Assembly (NCBI GenBank): GCA_029263415.1
Contig: JAJCXN010000044.1
Coordinates: 248,001-312,000, forward strand
DNA from: Acidobacteriota bacterium
GTDB lineage: Bacteria; Acidobacteriota; Thermoanaerobaculia; Multivoradales; Multivoraceae
Reading direction: 5' to 3'
DNA: 64,000 bases
Part shown: piece by piece, positions 9,895-18,581 of the stretch
Position numbering within the stretch: position 1 is the first letter of the stretch
Layout of the letters: every line of letters starts with the position of its first letter
Program-made: the position numbers and the translations under genes
The notes under the pieces: generated by a model
Database searches by the model: none
Told to the model about the DNA's origin: nothing
The model's input: the letters and a program-made list of their open reading frames with translations, nothing else

Positions 9895-11058
9895 ATGTTT
9901 GAAAGCCTAGTCAACGCCACCGCCCTTCCTAATCTGCATCCAGCGGTGGTGCACCTACCGATCGTGCTTATCCCGTTGGCACTCATTTTCGATGCGGTGG
10001 GAACGGCGCTCTTTGGGCAAAAGTGGATCCGACCTGCCGCGACCTCAATATGGACTCTAGCTGCGTTCTCGGCCTGGTTCGCGGTATGGGCAGGAGAGCA
10101 AGCTGCGGACGGCCTGACAAATGTTCTGCCACAGGTGCAGCCCCGCATTGGAGAACACAGCGACTGGGCCCACTACACTCTGTACGCGGTCGCCCTCTTG
10201 GCCTTGGCCAGACTGCTGCTGCACTTTCATCCCAGGCTCAAGGAGGTCCGATCGGCCTACCTCGGCTTCGTTCTGGTAGGAGCGGCCGCTCTCTTTCCGT
10301 TGGTGCAGGCTGCAGATTTGGGCGGCGAACTGGTGTACAAGCATGGTCTCGGAGTCGGTCTCTCGCCGGAACCCTCGCATTCCGCTGACGCGGATGCGGA
10401 GACGGTCGCCGAGACACAGGGCTCCGATCAGAACTCGGAGCACGCTGATCACGAAGCGACTGAGAGCGTCAACGGATCGCCTGCCGGAGTCCCCCAACCA
10501 GTGGTGGTCGCCGATGAGGACGGCACCCTCACATGGATGCCAAAGGCCGGCGAAGGAAGCATGCTCAGCACGCTGTTTACGTCGCTTCCGGGCCAAGACC
10601 TTTCTGCGGTGAGAGAAGTGGAAGGAGACGAAGAGGAAGGACTGCTTCTGGAGGTCAGCGGCAAGGCGACTCTGCTCTTCGCAGGACCGTTCTCGGACGT
10701 CCAGGTCGAGGCCGTGCTCGACGTTCTCGACTTCCAAGGAGAAATCAGCCTCGTTCATCATGCGGACGGAGTAGGCGGCGGGTTCCTCACGCTCTCGAGC
10801 GACAACGTCGGCAAACTCGTCGACGTGCGCGACGGCAAGGTGAATCAGCTTGCTCGCGAGACCATCGCGATTCCCGAAGGGACTTTCGAAGTCGCCGTGT
10901 CCTCCGCTGGCCGGCACCTCAAAGGTTTGCTGAACGGCGCCACAGTGCTGCATGGTCACATCGCACCAGGCCCGGGCCAAGGCGCGGGCTTCTCGTTCGA
11001 CGGACAAGGGTCCGTCCGCGTGCTGAGAGTTAGCGCAATTTCGCTGGGCGGAGACTGA
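9895..11058 (+). CDS. DUF2231-type four-helix membrane protein with extra C-terminal domain
   Basis: 387 residues, preceded by a GGAGG site. The first 150 residues match the DUF2231 pattern: 'LHPAVVHLPIVLIPLALIFD' with the conserved HP..VHLP motif, then TM helices including 'LYAVALLALARLLLHF' and 'GFVLVGAAALFPLVQ'. After an acidic, His/Asp/Glu-rich linker (about residues 160-200) comes a soluble domain of about 190 residues with a beta-rich appearance ('GFLTLSSDNVGKLVDVRDG', 'GSVRVLRVSAISL') that I do not recognise. DUF2231 proteins are common beside copper ATPases and cytochromes; function is unknown. The long tail is an unusual extension and could be a periplasmic sensor or binding domain. 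Confidence 0.65.
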   Translation: MFESLVNATALPNLHPAVVHLPIVLIPLALIFDAVGTALFGQKWIRPAATSIWTLAAFSAWFAVWAGEQAADGLTNVLPQVQPRIGEHSDWAHYTLYAVALLALARLLLHFHPRLKEVRSAYLGFVLVGAAALFPLVQAADLGGELVYKHGLGVGLSPEPSHSADADAETVAETQGSDQNSEHADHEATESVNGSPAGVPQPVVVADEDGTLTWMPKAGEGSMLSTLFTSLPGQDLSAVREVEGDEEEGLLLEVSGKATLLFAGPFSDVQVEAVLDVLDFQGEISLVHHADGVGGGFLTLSSDNVGKLVDVRDGKVNQLARETIAIPEGTFEVAVSSAGRHLKGLLNGATVLHGHIAPGPGQGAGFSFDGQGSVRVLRVSAISLGGD

Positions 11059-11103
11059 CGCCGCCACTCGTCCGTAGAGTCAATATTTACAAAGGAGAAA
11101 GTG

Positions 11104-11580
11104 ATGAAAGCATTTGCAGTCTTGGTCTTGTTAGCCGGAAGTTGGTCTCCACTGGGAGCCCAAGATCATTCAGCGCATACCGTCGGACCCACACCAACAG
11201 CAGTTGCCCGCGCCTACTTCGAGGCGATGGACCAGAAGGACTTGGACGCCGCTGAGGCGCTCTTTGCTGAGAGCTCTTCGATCTTCGAATCAGGCGGCGT
11301 CGAGGGAGCATGGGAACACTACCGTGCTCACCACATCGGTGCCGAGCTGGACGCCTTCAAGACCTTCGAAACCACACTAGGTGAAGCCGAAGAGGAACTG
11401 AGCGCGGACCGCAGCATGGCGATGGTTGCCTGGCCAATCGAGTACCACATCGTGCTCAACGACGGTCGTGAGATCGACAGCAAAGGGACCGTCACCTTTA
11501 TCTTGTTGCACCAGGCTGGCGGCTTCAAGATCCGCCACATGCATTGGTCGTCAAGACCGAAGAAGAAGGATGGCGCTTGA
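11104..11580 (+). CDS. Secreted NTF2-like (SnoaL/DUF4440-type) protein
   Basis: 158 residues with a short signal peptide ('FAVLVLLAGSWSPLGAQ') and an AAAGGAGAAA ribosome site. The fold signature is 'VARAYFEAMDQKDLDAAEAL' followed by 'ESSSIFESGGVEGAWEHYRA' and a final beta sheet ending 'GGFKIRHMHWSSRPKKK', as in nuclear-transport-factor-2-like proteins where a cone-shaped pocket binds small ligands. No catalytic residues can be assigned. It is the penultimate gene of the copper operon, and its TGA overlaps the next ATG (ATGA). A periplasmic accessory role in copper stress is a guess from context only. Confidence 0.7.
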   Translation: MKAFAVLVLLAGSWSPLGAQDHSAHTVGPTPTAVARAYFEAMDQKDLDAAEALFAESSSIFESGGVEGAWEHYRAHHIGAELDAFKTFETTLGEAEEELSADRSMAMVAWPIEYHIVLNDGREIDSKGTVTFILLHQAGGFKIRHMHWSSRPKKKDGA

Positions 11581-12833
11581 TGACGATCTCCAAGTCCTCC
11601 GGTCGAAGCAAACTTGCTCCGAAAGAGATCATCGCCCGAGCCTTATCGACCGTTGCGCTCGCCGCGATTTGCCAGCCGCTCATCGCTCAGGAACCGAGTA
11701 CCACCACCGAGAAAGAGAGCCCGCCAGCTGTCGAATCTCTCGATCCACCGGCACCGGCCAGTAGTACCGCCCACAACCTTGTGGCCACAGACGACGCTCT
11801 GCTTCTGACCTGGCTACAGCCGGACGGCGAGGGTCATGTCCTGGCATTTTCCGCGTTCAATGGACAGAAGTGGACTCCGCCAAGAGAAATCACGAAGGGC
11901 GCTGGTTTCATCTCTAGCTGGGCAGACCTGCCGGAGATCTCCAAGGCGCGAGACGGCACTTTGTATGCCCACTGGCTCGAAGCCATAGAGGGCGACGGAC
12001 ACGCCTACGGTGCGGTGATCGCCAAGTCGTCAGACGGAGGAGATCACTGGCAGAACCTTGGTTTCTTGCACGATGATCGTTCTGCCGTAGAGCACGGATT
12101 CGTGTCCTACGCCCAGCGTGCGGATGGCGCAGTTCAAGCCTTTTGGCTCGATGGACGCAAGATGACCGATGGCGGCGACACAGAATTGCGCACAGCGATT
12201 CCGGGCGGCGCCCAGCCGCCAAGCAGCACCGTCTTAGACGCGCGCGTCTGCGAGTGCTGCGCTACCGATGCCGCGACCACAGCAGAGGGACCGCTGATTG
12301 TCTACCGAGACCGCAGCGACAACGAGACCCGTGACATTGCCGCAGTGCGCGCGACCGCAGACGGCTGGAGTGAGCCCGTGGTCATTCACGACGATGGTTG
12401 GCAAATCAACGGTTGCCCGGTCAACGGGCCGGCGGTGGACGCTCATGGCGAGTACGTCGTCGTAGCCTGGTACACGGCGGCGGACGCGTCCGCGAACGTT
12501 CTCGCAGCGTTCTCCCGTGATTCTGGGAAGAGCTTCTCGACACCAATCGTCGTGGACGAAGCGAAGCCTCGAGGCCGGGTCGATGTTGCGATCAACCCAA
12601 ACGGAACCGCGGTGGTCACCTGGGTCAGTCGGACCAACGGAGAAACCAAGGTCGCTTGGCGCGAGGTGGCTCGAAGCGGGGTCTCAGGAGCGGTCCAGAT
12701 TCTGGGCCCAAGTGCCGGACAGAAACTGACGGGGATGCCGCGCATTGCGCGGTGGAACGAGCGGGTCCTGGTGGTTTGGGGTGAAGGAGGAGAATCCTCC
12801 CAGCTGCGCGGCGCGCTAGTCCGAGTCCCTTGA
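11580..12833 (+). CDS. Secreted BNR/sialidase-like beta-propeller protein with CxCC motif
   Basis: 417 residues. The ATG at 11580 overlaps the previous stop and is chosen over the upstream start. After an N-terminal export signal the protein shows repeated propeller blades with BNR/Asp-box-like turns ('SSDGGDHWQNLGF', 'SRDSGKSFSTPIVVDEA'). A cysteine cluster 'DARVCECCATDAATTAEGP' occurs mid-protein and is characteristic of a family annotated as exo-alpha-sialidase-like; true sialidase activity is doubtful because a full set of catalytic Arg/Tyr residues is not evident. The CxCC cluster could bind copper, which would fit its position as last gene of the copper operon. That role is inference. 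Confidence 0.65.
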   Translation: MTISKSSGRSKLAPKEIIARALSTVALAAICQPLIAQEPSTTTEKESPPAVESLDPPAPASSTAHNLVATDDALLLTWLQPDGEGHVLAFSAFNGQKWTPPREITKGAGFISSWADLPEISKARDGTLYAHWLEAIEGDGHAYGAVIAKSSDGGDHWQNLGFLHDDRSAVEHGFVSYAQRADGAVQAFWLDGRKMTDGGDTELRTAIPGGAQPPSSTVLDARVCECCATDAATTAEGPLIVYRDRSDNETRDIAAVRATADGWSEPVVIHDDGWQINGCPVNGPAVDAHGEYVVVAWYTAADASANVLAAFSRDSGKSFSTPIVVDEAKPRGRVDVAINPNGTAVVTWVSRTNGETKVAWREVARSGVSGAVQILGPSAGQKLTGMPRIARWNERVLVVWGEGGESSQLRGALVRVP

Positions 12834-12932
12834 CTGGCTCGCTGCCGCTGTCCTGAGGGTCGCTGAGCAAGAAGGCTGCGAGGAAGCGCGAGATTCTTTC
12901 CCCGCATAGCACCTGACTGCTGGACCCGACGG

Positions 12933-15900
12933 TCATCGACCTCTTCCCAGATAGAGCGCCGGAACGACGATCAGGTTCAAGGCTGTCGACGTGACCAGCC
13001 CCCCCAGGATGACCTGCGCCATGGGACTCTGGATTTCATTGCCAGGGGCGCCACCGGAGAGCACTAGCGGCAGCAGAGCGAAACCTGCGGTAAGAGCAGT
13101 CATCAGTATCGGTGCAAGGCGCTCCTGTGAGCCACGCCTGATCGCCTCCGCCCTCTCGACCCCACTCAGCATGAGTCGCTGATAGTTGTTCACCAGAAGC
13201 ACACCATTGCGTGTGGCGATCCCGAACAAGGTCACGAAGCCAACGAGGGTTGCGATTGACAGGACCCCGCCACCAATCACAACAGCAACGATGCCGCCGA
13301 TCAAGGCGAGCGGTAGGTTAACTAGGACCACCATAGTGTCTCGGTGGCTGCCGAAAGCAGCGTAGAGCAGGCCGTAGACGCCCAGCAGGAGTAGTGCTGC
13401 TAAGAGTGCAAGTGAGCGAACACCGCGTTCCGCCTCTTCGAACTGCCCACCAAAGGTGATGAGGTAACCGGAAGGAAGGCTAATTGCCTCATCCACCGCT
13501 GCCCGCGCGATGTCCACGACCCCGGCGAGATCTGCGGATGAGACGTTTGCGGTGATCATCGCCACACGTTGGACGTCCTCGCGGCGAATCATCGATGGGC
13601 CCAGAGTCCGGCGAATGTCGGCCACGGAACTCAGGTCTAGGATTGCGCCCGACGGTGTGGTGACCGGCAAAGACGCCAATCGTTCGGGTGAAGCTCTTAG
13701 CGTGGGCGCGTAACGGACGACGACATTGGCAGCCAACCCGTCTTCCAGGATCTCGCCGGCGTCGGTGCCTTGAAAGAGAGCCTCCACGGTCGTGCCTAAA
13801 TCGTCCGGCGAGATCCCCCACCGGGCCAAGGCCTGTCGATCAAAGTCGATCAGCAACTGGGGGATTGCAGCCTGTTCTTGGTTGGACAGATCGACGATTC
13901 CAGGGACGGTGCCAAGCACCTGTTCAACTTGGGAGGCCAACGACCTGAGCACAGCCAGGTCGGGCCCAAACACCTTCACCGCCAAATTGGTCTTGGACCC
14001 GGAAATCATGTGGTCGATCCGGTGGCTGATGGGTTGGCCGAAGGAAACGGCGACTCCCGGAATCGTCGAGACCCCTCGCCGCATCTCTTCGACCAGCTCG
14101 ACCTTGGAGCGACCGCTTACTAACGGGCCTAGGACTACTTCCATCTCGGACGCGTTGACGCCCTGCACGTGCTCGTCTTTTTCAGCGCGCCCAGTCCTGC
14201 GACTCGTTGAAATCACTTCGGGAAAGGAAAGCAGAACCTGCTCGACCTGGCTGCCCAAGTGGTCACTATCCCTCAGCGGGATGCCCGGAGAGCTGACCAC
14301 CGAAACGGTGAGCGAGCCTTCATTGAACGGCGGCAAGAAGCTGCGGCCGAGTGTCGGCAAAAGCGACACGGCAAGAACCACCATCACGATCGATGAGATG
14401 ATCACCAACCTTCGGTGCTGCAGTGCCCACGCGAGGGTTGGCCCGTACAGGCGCTGCGCCATGCGCGCCAACCAAGTGTCACGACCGCTCACCGAGTGCG
14501 CACTTCCTAGCAACAAGCGGCAGAGAACCGGAGTCACGGTTAACGCCACAACAAGCGAGGCGCCCAGGGCGGCAACGAAAGCAAATCCCAGCGGTCTCAG
14601 CAATCTGCCCTCGATACCCGGAAGGAAAAAGATCGGAACGAAGACCAAGGCAATGATCAAGGTCGCGAAGAAGATCGGACTCACAACTTCGGTCGTCGCA
14701 GCCCCAACGACGTCCTGAGTCGTTCGGCGTTCTTTCTCGGGAAGGGAGCTCTCCTCCTTGAGCCGACGAAAGACGTTCTCCACCGCAATGATCGCGTCGT
14801 CCACCAACAGTCCGATGGCGATCGTCAGCCCACCCAGAGTCATGGTGTCGATGGTGAGCCCAAAGGCTGAAATCACCAGCACCCCAGCCACTAGGCTGAG
14901 TGGAATCGCCGCCGCCGAGATCACAGTGGTGCGAAGGCTGCCAAGAAAAAGGAGCAGCACGAGAACGACGAGCACTGCGCCGTCACGCAGGGCCTTGGAG
15001 ACATTGCCAATGGCTATTTCGATGAAGTCTGCTTGCCGAAAATTCTCAGTCTCGATGACAACGCCCACCGGCAGGCTGGCTTGTAGCAACTCGAGCCGTT
15101 GATCGATGACTTGGGTCAGCTCCAGAGTGTTGGCTCCAGGCTGCTTTTGTACCGACAGGATCACCGCGTCGCGATCTCGGTACGACGCCGTTCCCCTTGC
15201 TGGCTCCGCGCCCCAGTCGACTGAAGCCACATCGCCGACGCGTATGGGCACGCCTTCAACCGACCGAACCGCTGCTGAGGCCACATCAGCAGGACTGCGT
15301 GCTCGCCCTAGTCCACGAACCAACAACTCCTGTCCTCCTTCGACATGGAATCCCGCCGCAGGACTGCGGCTCGCGTCCTTGACCGCGTCGACGACCTGGC
15401 TGAGCGCGACCTGGTTCTGCGCCATGGCCGCGGGATTGGCTGTGACCTGGAGCTGCCGTCGGTCACCACCCAAGGGCGAGACCTGTGACACTCCAGGGAT
15501 GGAGAGTAGGTTGCGCTGGACGACGGTCTCGGCGAGGCGGCGCAGGTCCATTGGCGACACTGTGTCGGACGTGATGGCGATGAAAGTGATCTCGCCCATG
15601 ATGGACGAGATTGGACCCAGCTCTGGTCGTTCCGCCTGCTTAGGCAGATTCACTCGCTGGAGACGTTCGGCGACCACCTGTCGCGCTTGGTAAATGTCTG
15701 TCCCCCAGCGGAACTCCACCCACACGACTGAGATGCCATCGGCCGACACCGAACGCAGCCTACGGACCCCCGGTGCACCATTGACCGCTGACTCCACGGG
15801 GAAGGTGACCAGCAGCTCGAGTTCTTCCGGCGCCATTCCCGGCGCTTCGGTGATGACGGTCACCGTTGGTGCTGATAGATCCGGGAAAATGTCGACCGGA

Positions 15901-16025
15901 AGTCCTGCGATCCAGACGCCACCAGCGAGCGTTACTAGACTCGCAATGCCGAGAACGAACCACGGATGGCTAACGGCAGAATGGATAAGGCGACCCAGCA
16001 AGTTCACAGGTCTATCAGTGGACAT
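12933..16025 (-). CDS. Heavy-metal RND efflux pump (CusA/CzcA family)
   Basis: 1030 residues from the preferred ATG at 16025; an ATG at 16043 would overlap the adaptor gene by 29 bases instead of 11. The pump has the family N-terminus 'VDIFPDLSAPTVTVITEAPG', two periplasmic porter domains and twelve TM helices, including 'GGLTIAIGLLVDDAIIAVEN' in TM4 and 'FVTLFGIATRNGVLLVNNYQ' near the C-terminus. It would drive metal/proton antiport across the cell envelope with the adaptor encoded upstream. It lacks the CusA methionine signatures, so the substrate is not clear; CzcA-like or a divergent copper pump are both possible. It is convergent with the copper operon and ends 99 bases from it. Confidence 0.88.
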   Translation of the reverse strand: MSTDRPVNLLGRLIHSAVSHPWFVLGIASLVTLAGGVWIAGLPVDIFPDLSAPTVTVITEAPGMAPEELELLVTFPVESAVNGAPGVRRLRSVSADGISVVWVEFRWGTDIYQARQVVAERLQRVNLPKQAERPELGPISSIMGEITFIAITSDTVSPMDLRRLAETVVQRNLLSIPGVSQVSPLGGDRRQLQVTANPAAMAQNQVALSQVVDAVKDASRSPAAGFHVEGGQELLVRGLGRARSPADVASAAVRSVEGVPIRVGDVASVDWGAEPARGTASYRDRDAVILSVQKQPGANTLELTQVIDQRLELLQASLPVGVVIETENFRQADFIEIAIGNVSKALRDGAVLVVLVLLLFLGSLRTTVISAAAIPLSLVAGVLVISAFGLTIDTMTLGGLTIAIGLLVDDAIIAVENVFRRLKEESSLPEKERRTTQDVVGAATTEVVSPIFFATLIIALVFVPIFFLPGIEGRLLRPLGFAFVAALGASLVVALTVTPVLCRLLLGSAHSVSGRDTWLARMAQRLYGPTLAWALQHRRLVIISSIVMVVLAVSLLPTLGRSFLPPFNEGSLTVSVVSSPGIPLRDSDHLGSQVEQVLLSFPEVISTSRRTGRAEKDEHVQGVNASEMEVVLGPLVSGRSKVELVEEMRRGVSTIPGVAVSFGQPISHRIDHMISGSKTNLAVKVFGPDLAVLRSLASQVEQVLGTVPGIVDLSNQEQAAIPQLLIDFDRQALARWGISPDDLGTTVEALFQGTDAGEILEDGLAANVVVRYAPTLRASPERLASLPVTTPSGAILDLSSVADIRRTLGPSMIRREDVQRVAMITANVSSADLAGVVDIARAAVDEAISLPSGYLITFGGQFEEAERGVRSLALLAALLLLGVYGLLYAAFGSHRDTMVVLVNLPLALIGGIVAVVIGGGVLSIATLVGFVTLFGIATRNGVLLVNNYQRLMLSGVERAEAIRRGSQERLAPILMTALTAGFALLPLVLSGGAPGNEIQSPMAQVILGGLVTSTALNLIVVPALYLGRGR

Positions 16026-17586
16026 GGCCTTGCGCCTCCCCACTCGACATCAGCGACGCGCGCCGAATGGATTCGCCACCTGTGGTTACCAGCCGATGGC
16101 CAGGCAAGAGGCCTTCGATGAGGACAAGGTCTCCTTGGCGCTCAACGACGTCGACTTCTTGGCGCGCGAAGCTCTCGCCTGAGAGCTGCAGATAGGCGAC
16201 CGAGACGCCGCCGTCATCAATGATGGCGCTCGACGCTACGACGATTCCCTCTTGACTCCGTTGCAACAGCACTCGCGCTGAGGCCGTTGTGCCCAGGCTG
16301 AGACCCGGCACGGCCGGTGCTTCGATCAGCACAATGACTTTTCCTGTCCTTAAAGAGAGTTCCGGGGCAATCGCGACCAAGCGAAGTCCCTCCTCTAGGC
16401 GGACGGGATCTCCACCAAGGCCTTCGATCACAACCCCCTGAACTCCGTCCTCCTGCAGTCTGCGAGCGTCAGATGGTGCGATTGCGAGCTGGAGCCAGAT
16501 CGAATCGGTACGGACGACACGGGCTAGCGCGTCTCCAGCTGAGACTGTTGTTCCCGGCGTTGCCAGAACCTCCAAGATGGATCCTGTGAAGGGAGCCTCA
16601 AGACGTACACCCGAGGTCGTACGACTTCCCGTCCGAGCGGCTTTGGCGGCCTCAAGATTCACTGACGCCGCTTGTCTCTTGATCTCGAGGGTTCGGGTCA
16701 GAGTGCGAGCGGCTTCCACTTCCCTCAGGCTGACAGCGTCGAGGGTGAGCAAGTTCTCGAGTCGGTCTTCGCGGCCACGTGCCAGGTCGAATTCTGCCGT
16801 CAGCGCGGACACTTCGGACTCGAGAGTCGACAGGCTGCGTTCGGGAGTGACCAGCGGCAAGACTCTAAATACCAGCTGCCCGGCCTGCACCTTGCGACCG
16901 GGAAAGGGCCAATCACCGCCAGTGCCGGAGAGAATCACGCCATTCATTGGAGCCGTGATTGTCGTCTGGCCACCAGCTGGTGGACCAAGCGTTGCTACTG
17001 CTCTGACGCTGCTGGCAAAGGCCCTCTCGCGCACCCACTCGGTGCCGAAGTCACCTCGCCACTGCTCTTCTTTAAGGAACGACTGAGGCGCACCGCCGTC
17101 AGAGCCAGCTCTCGGCGCAGGAGCCCGGAGGAGCCGGGCATCAGCCGCTGTTGCTCCAATCCGTACCCGACCGCCGCGAATCTGCTCCGTTCCCTTCAGG
17201 TCACGAATGCGGAACGAGACATCGAAGTCGCCCGCCCGCTCCGGTCGTATCTCAACCGAGAAGATCCCAGGCCGCACTGCCTGATCTGATGCAAAGACCT
17301 GCTCTCCGTCCTGTTCCGAAAGAACGATCTCGACCAGCCCTTCGGTCAACGGAAGGAATCCGTCAAGGACCGTAACGTGGGTGTGTGCGACAGCGGTCTG
17401 CCCCACGACAAGAGCATCAACCTCGGGGAAGATCTCGAAGCGTTCGCCCCACGCTGTCACCGACCAGCTCTCCGGCTCTGCTTCGGGAGTCTCGACTGGT
17501 TCGCTGCAGGCCGCCACCAAGGAACTCAGCATCACGGCTGCCAGCCGGCTGCAATAACTCAGGTTTTTAGTGACCGTCAGTGCCAT
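16015..17586 (-). CDS. RND efflux periplasmic adaptor lipoprotein
   Basis: 523 residues from the ATG at 17586, chosen because a GAGGACGGA ribosome site precedes it; longer starts at 17604 and 17628 are possible. A lipobox 'SSLVAAC' follows the hydrophobic N-terminus, so the protein is probably inner-membrane anchored by lipid. An unusual extra N-terminal domain (about residues 35-140, beta-rich, 'VGQTAVAHTHVTVLDGF') precedes the normal adaptor core: barrel-sandwich 'GDWPFPGRKVQAGQLVFRVL', a helical hairpin rich in Leu/Glu, and 'VRLEAPFTGSILEVLATPG'. The extra domain resembles domains in copper-type adaptors that bind metal, but I cannot name it. It overlaps the lipoprotein gene upstream and the pump gene downstream. 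Confidence 0.82.
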   Translation of the reverse strand: MALTVTKNLSYCSRLAAVMLSSLVAACSEPVETPEAEPESWSVTAWGERFEIFPEVDALVVGQTAVAHTHVTVLDGFLPLTEGLVEIVLSEQDGEQVFASDQAVRPGIFSVEIRPERAGDFDVSFRIRDLKGTEQIRGGRVRIGATAADARLLRAPAPRAGSDGGAPQSFLKEEQWRGDFGTEWVRERAFASSVRAVATLGPPAGGQTTITAPMNGVILSGTGGDWPFPGRKVQAGQLVFRVLPLVTPERSLSTLESEVSALTAEFDLARGREDRLENLLTLDAVSLREVEAARTLTRTLEIKRQAASVNLEAAKAARTGSRTTSGVRLEAPFTGSILEVLATPGTTVSAGDALARVVRTDSIWLQLAIAPSDARRLQEDGVQGVVIEGLGGDPVRLEEGLRLVAIAPELSLRTGKVIVLIEAPAVPGLSLGTTASARVLLQRSQEGIVVASSAIIDDGGVSVAYLQLSGESFARQEVDVVERQGDLVLIEGLLPGHRLVTTGGESIRRASLMSSGEAQGHVH

Positions 17587-17869
17587 GATTTCCGTCCTCT
17601 TCATCTGAGTGAGCATGGGACTGGCCACCGTGGGAATGGCTCTCTTGCTGCTGCTCTACATCTTCGGTCCTCAGAGGTTCGGCGCTCACCTCGGTTGGGA
17701 AGGCAGGCTCATATTCGACTTGGTCGGCTGGCGCGGCGGCGCCAGAATCCGCTGCGTCGCCGGTGGTGGTATCGGCAGGTGGCTCGGAAGCCTTGGTTGT
17801 CTCAGCTGCGCAGCCGACGAGGCCGAACACGGTGATAGCGAGGAGAAGGAAGCGGCTGATTGAGTTCAT
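17567..17869 (-). CDS. Small His-rich lipoprotein, first gene of the minus-strand RND operon
   Basis: 100 residues. The N-terminal signal ends in a clear lipobox ('TVFGLVGC'), with a GGAG ribosome site upstream. The mature chain is acidic and low-complexity, and the last 25 residues hold six to seven histidines ('SHSHGGQSHAHSDEEDG'), a likely cation-binding tail. The stop overlaps the adaptor start by 20 bases, so the two are co-translated. No known family is recognised. A role as periplasmic metal buffer or chaperone feeding the adaptor and pump is inferred from composition and operon position, in parallel with the small proteins opening the other two RND operons here. Confidence 0.68.
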   Translation of the reverse strand: MNSISRFLLLAITVFGLVGCAAETTKASEPPADTTTGDAADSGAAAPADQVEYEPAFPTEVSAEPLRTEDVEQQQESHSHGGQSHAHSDEEDGNHGTDGH

Positions 17870-18017
17870 TGCGAAGTCTCCAGATGGGTGGAAGAGAATG
17901 CGGACAACACGTGATCGGGGACCCCCGCCAGGTGTTCGAGGTCGCGATGTGTGGATAGCAGGCTCTCGAGCAAGCCGAGACGAGCGAGGTGCGCGGCCCT
18001 ATATGAGCGATGCGTTT

Positions 18018-18061
18018 CTCTCACGCCGGTAACACGGGTTCGAATCCCGTACGGGCTACCA
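18018..18061 (+). other. 3' half of a tRNA-Glu (CUC) gene, attachment-site-like
   Basis: Bases 18018-18024 read as a tRNA-Glu anticodon loop (CTCTCAC, anticodon CUC). They are followed by the 3' anticodon strand GCCGG, variable loop TAAC, a perfect T-arm (ACGGG-TTCGAAT-CCCGT), seven acceptor bases, discriminator A and an encoded CCA. The 5' anticodon strand does not pair, and no matching 5' acceptor (AGCCCGT), D-arm or permuted 5' half occurs nearby, so this is not a functional tRNA. Such 3' halves are the usual core of tRNA-targeting integrase attachment sites. It is the first of three different halves in tandem. Confidence 0.75.
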
Positions 18062-18131
18062 TCGAGTTCTCCAGTGTTTTCAAGGGATTCCGGCCACTCG
18101 GCGAACTTCGCCAGAGCGCCGGACAGCAGGC

Positions 18132-18154
18132 TGGGGGTAACTTTGGGGTAACTT
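18132..18154. repeat. Direct repeat pair TGGGG(G)TAACTT after the tRNA-Glu half
   Basis: Two adjacent copies (18132-18143 with five Gs and 18144-18154 with four) give a 12-base period. They lie 70 bases after the encoded CCA of the tRNA-Glu half. Paired short repeats beside a tRNA core resemble arm-type binding sites of tyrosine integrases. A small hairpin, CGGAG-TGA-CTCCG, follows directly. Function is inferred; no integrase gene is seen. Confidence 0.55.
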
Positions 18155-18274
18155 CGGAGTGACTCCGAGCCCCTCAGAACAGCCTTGAGGCTCTCATCCC
18201 GCACCAGCGAACTAGGGGTGTTCCGGGCCAGTGTTTGCCGGCTTAGGACGCGAAAACGCTCGCCCTCGGGTTGC

Positions 18275-18324
18275 CGTGACTACGGATCAGGAGCTTAGGG
18301 GTTCGAATCCCTTCGGGTGCACCA
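18275..18324 (+). other. 3' half of a tRNA-Arg (ACG) gene, attachment-site-like
   Basis: The anticodon loop at 18280-18286 is CTACGGA (anticodon ACG). The 3' stem strand is TCAGG, the variable loop AGCTT, the T-arm AGGGG-TTCGAAT-CCCTT, then acceptor CGGGTGC, discriminator A and CCA at 18322-18324. Four of five anticodon-stem pairs are possible with CGTGA at 18275-18279, but no D-arm or complementary acceptor (GCACCCG) precedes or follows. It is therefore a partial gene, consistent with an integrase crossover core. It lies 257 bases after the start of the Glu half. Confidence 0.75.
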
Positions 18325-18369
18325 CGCGCGGCAAGGGTTTGGCTCAAAACGCCGGCCCGGACAAAGCTT

Positions 18370-18389
18370 CGGGGGCACACCGGGGGCAC
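18370..18389. repeat. Direct repeat pair CGGGGGCAC after the tRNA-Arg half
   Basis: Two perfect nine-base copies at 18370-18378 and 18381-18389, an 11-base period, begin 46 bases after the CCA of the tRNA-Arg half. The arrangement parallels the pair after the Glu half although the sequence differs. Likely arm-type integrase sites, by analogy. Confidence 0.55.
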
Positions 18390-18483
18390 GGCCGACACGA
18401 CCTCGCGGTGGAAGCCAAGGCAGCATGGACCGGCAACGCCTTCGGTCGTCGGCTAGCCAAGCCGTCCATTCTTATGCCGAGAC

Positions 18484-18533
18484 CCCGACTGAAAATCAGG
18501 GTGTCCGCGGTTCAAACCCGCATCTGGGCACCA
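18484..18533 (+). other. 3' half of a tRNA-Phe (GAA) gene, attachment-site-like
   Basis: The anticodon loop at 18489-18495 is CTGAAAA (anticodon GAA). It is followed by TCAGG, variable loop GTGTC as in classical tRNA-Phe, T-arm CGCGG-TTCAAAC-CCGCA (four of five pairs), acceptor TCTGGGC, A and CCA at 18531-18533. Upstream bases CCCGA pair at four of five positions, but no D-arm or 5' acceptor is present. This is the third different tRNA half in 520 bases. Confidence 0.75.
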
Positions 18534-18581
18534 ATAGAATCAAGGCTTTACGGTGATTCCTCGAGAACGGCAGACAGTTCC

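Noticed and set aside
10057-11067. 336-residue antisense frame opposite the DUF2231 gene
   Set aside because: The sense strand encodes a recognised membrane family with a ribosome site; the antisense product has biased composition typical of GC-rich shadows.
11580-12833. Calling the BNR protein a true sialidase
   Set aside because: The catalytic Arg triad and Tyr/Glu pair are not evident, and the operon context is copper resistance.
13792-14718. 308-residue plus-strand frame inside the minus-strand RND pump
   Set aside because: Shadow of a 1030-residue pump with full family signatures.
18018-18533. Three functional, or permuted/split, tRNA genes
   Set aside because: No D-arms or complementary 5' acceptor strands (AGCCCGT, GCACCCG, GCCCAGA) occur upstream or downstream of any half.
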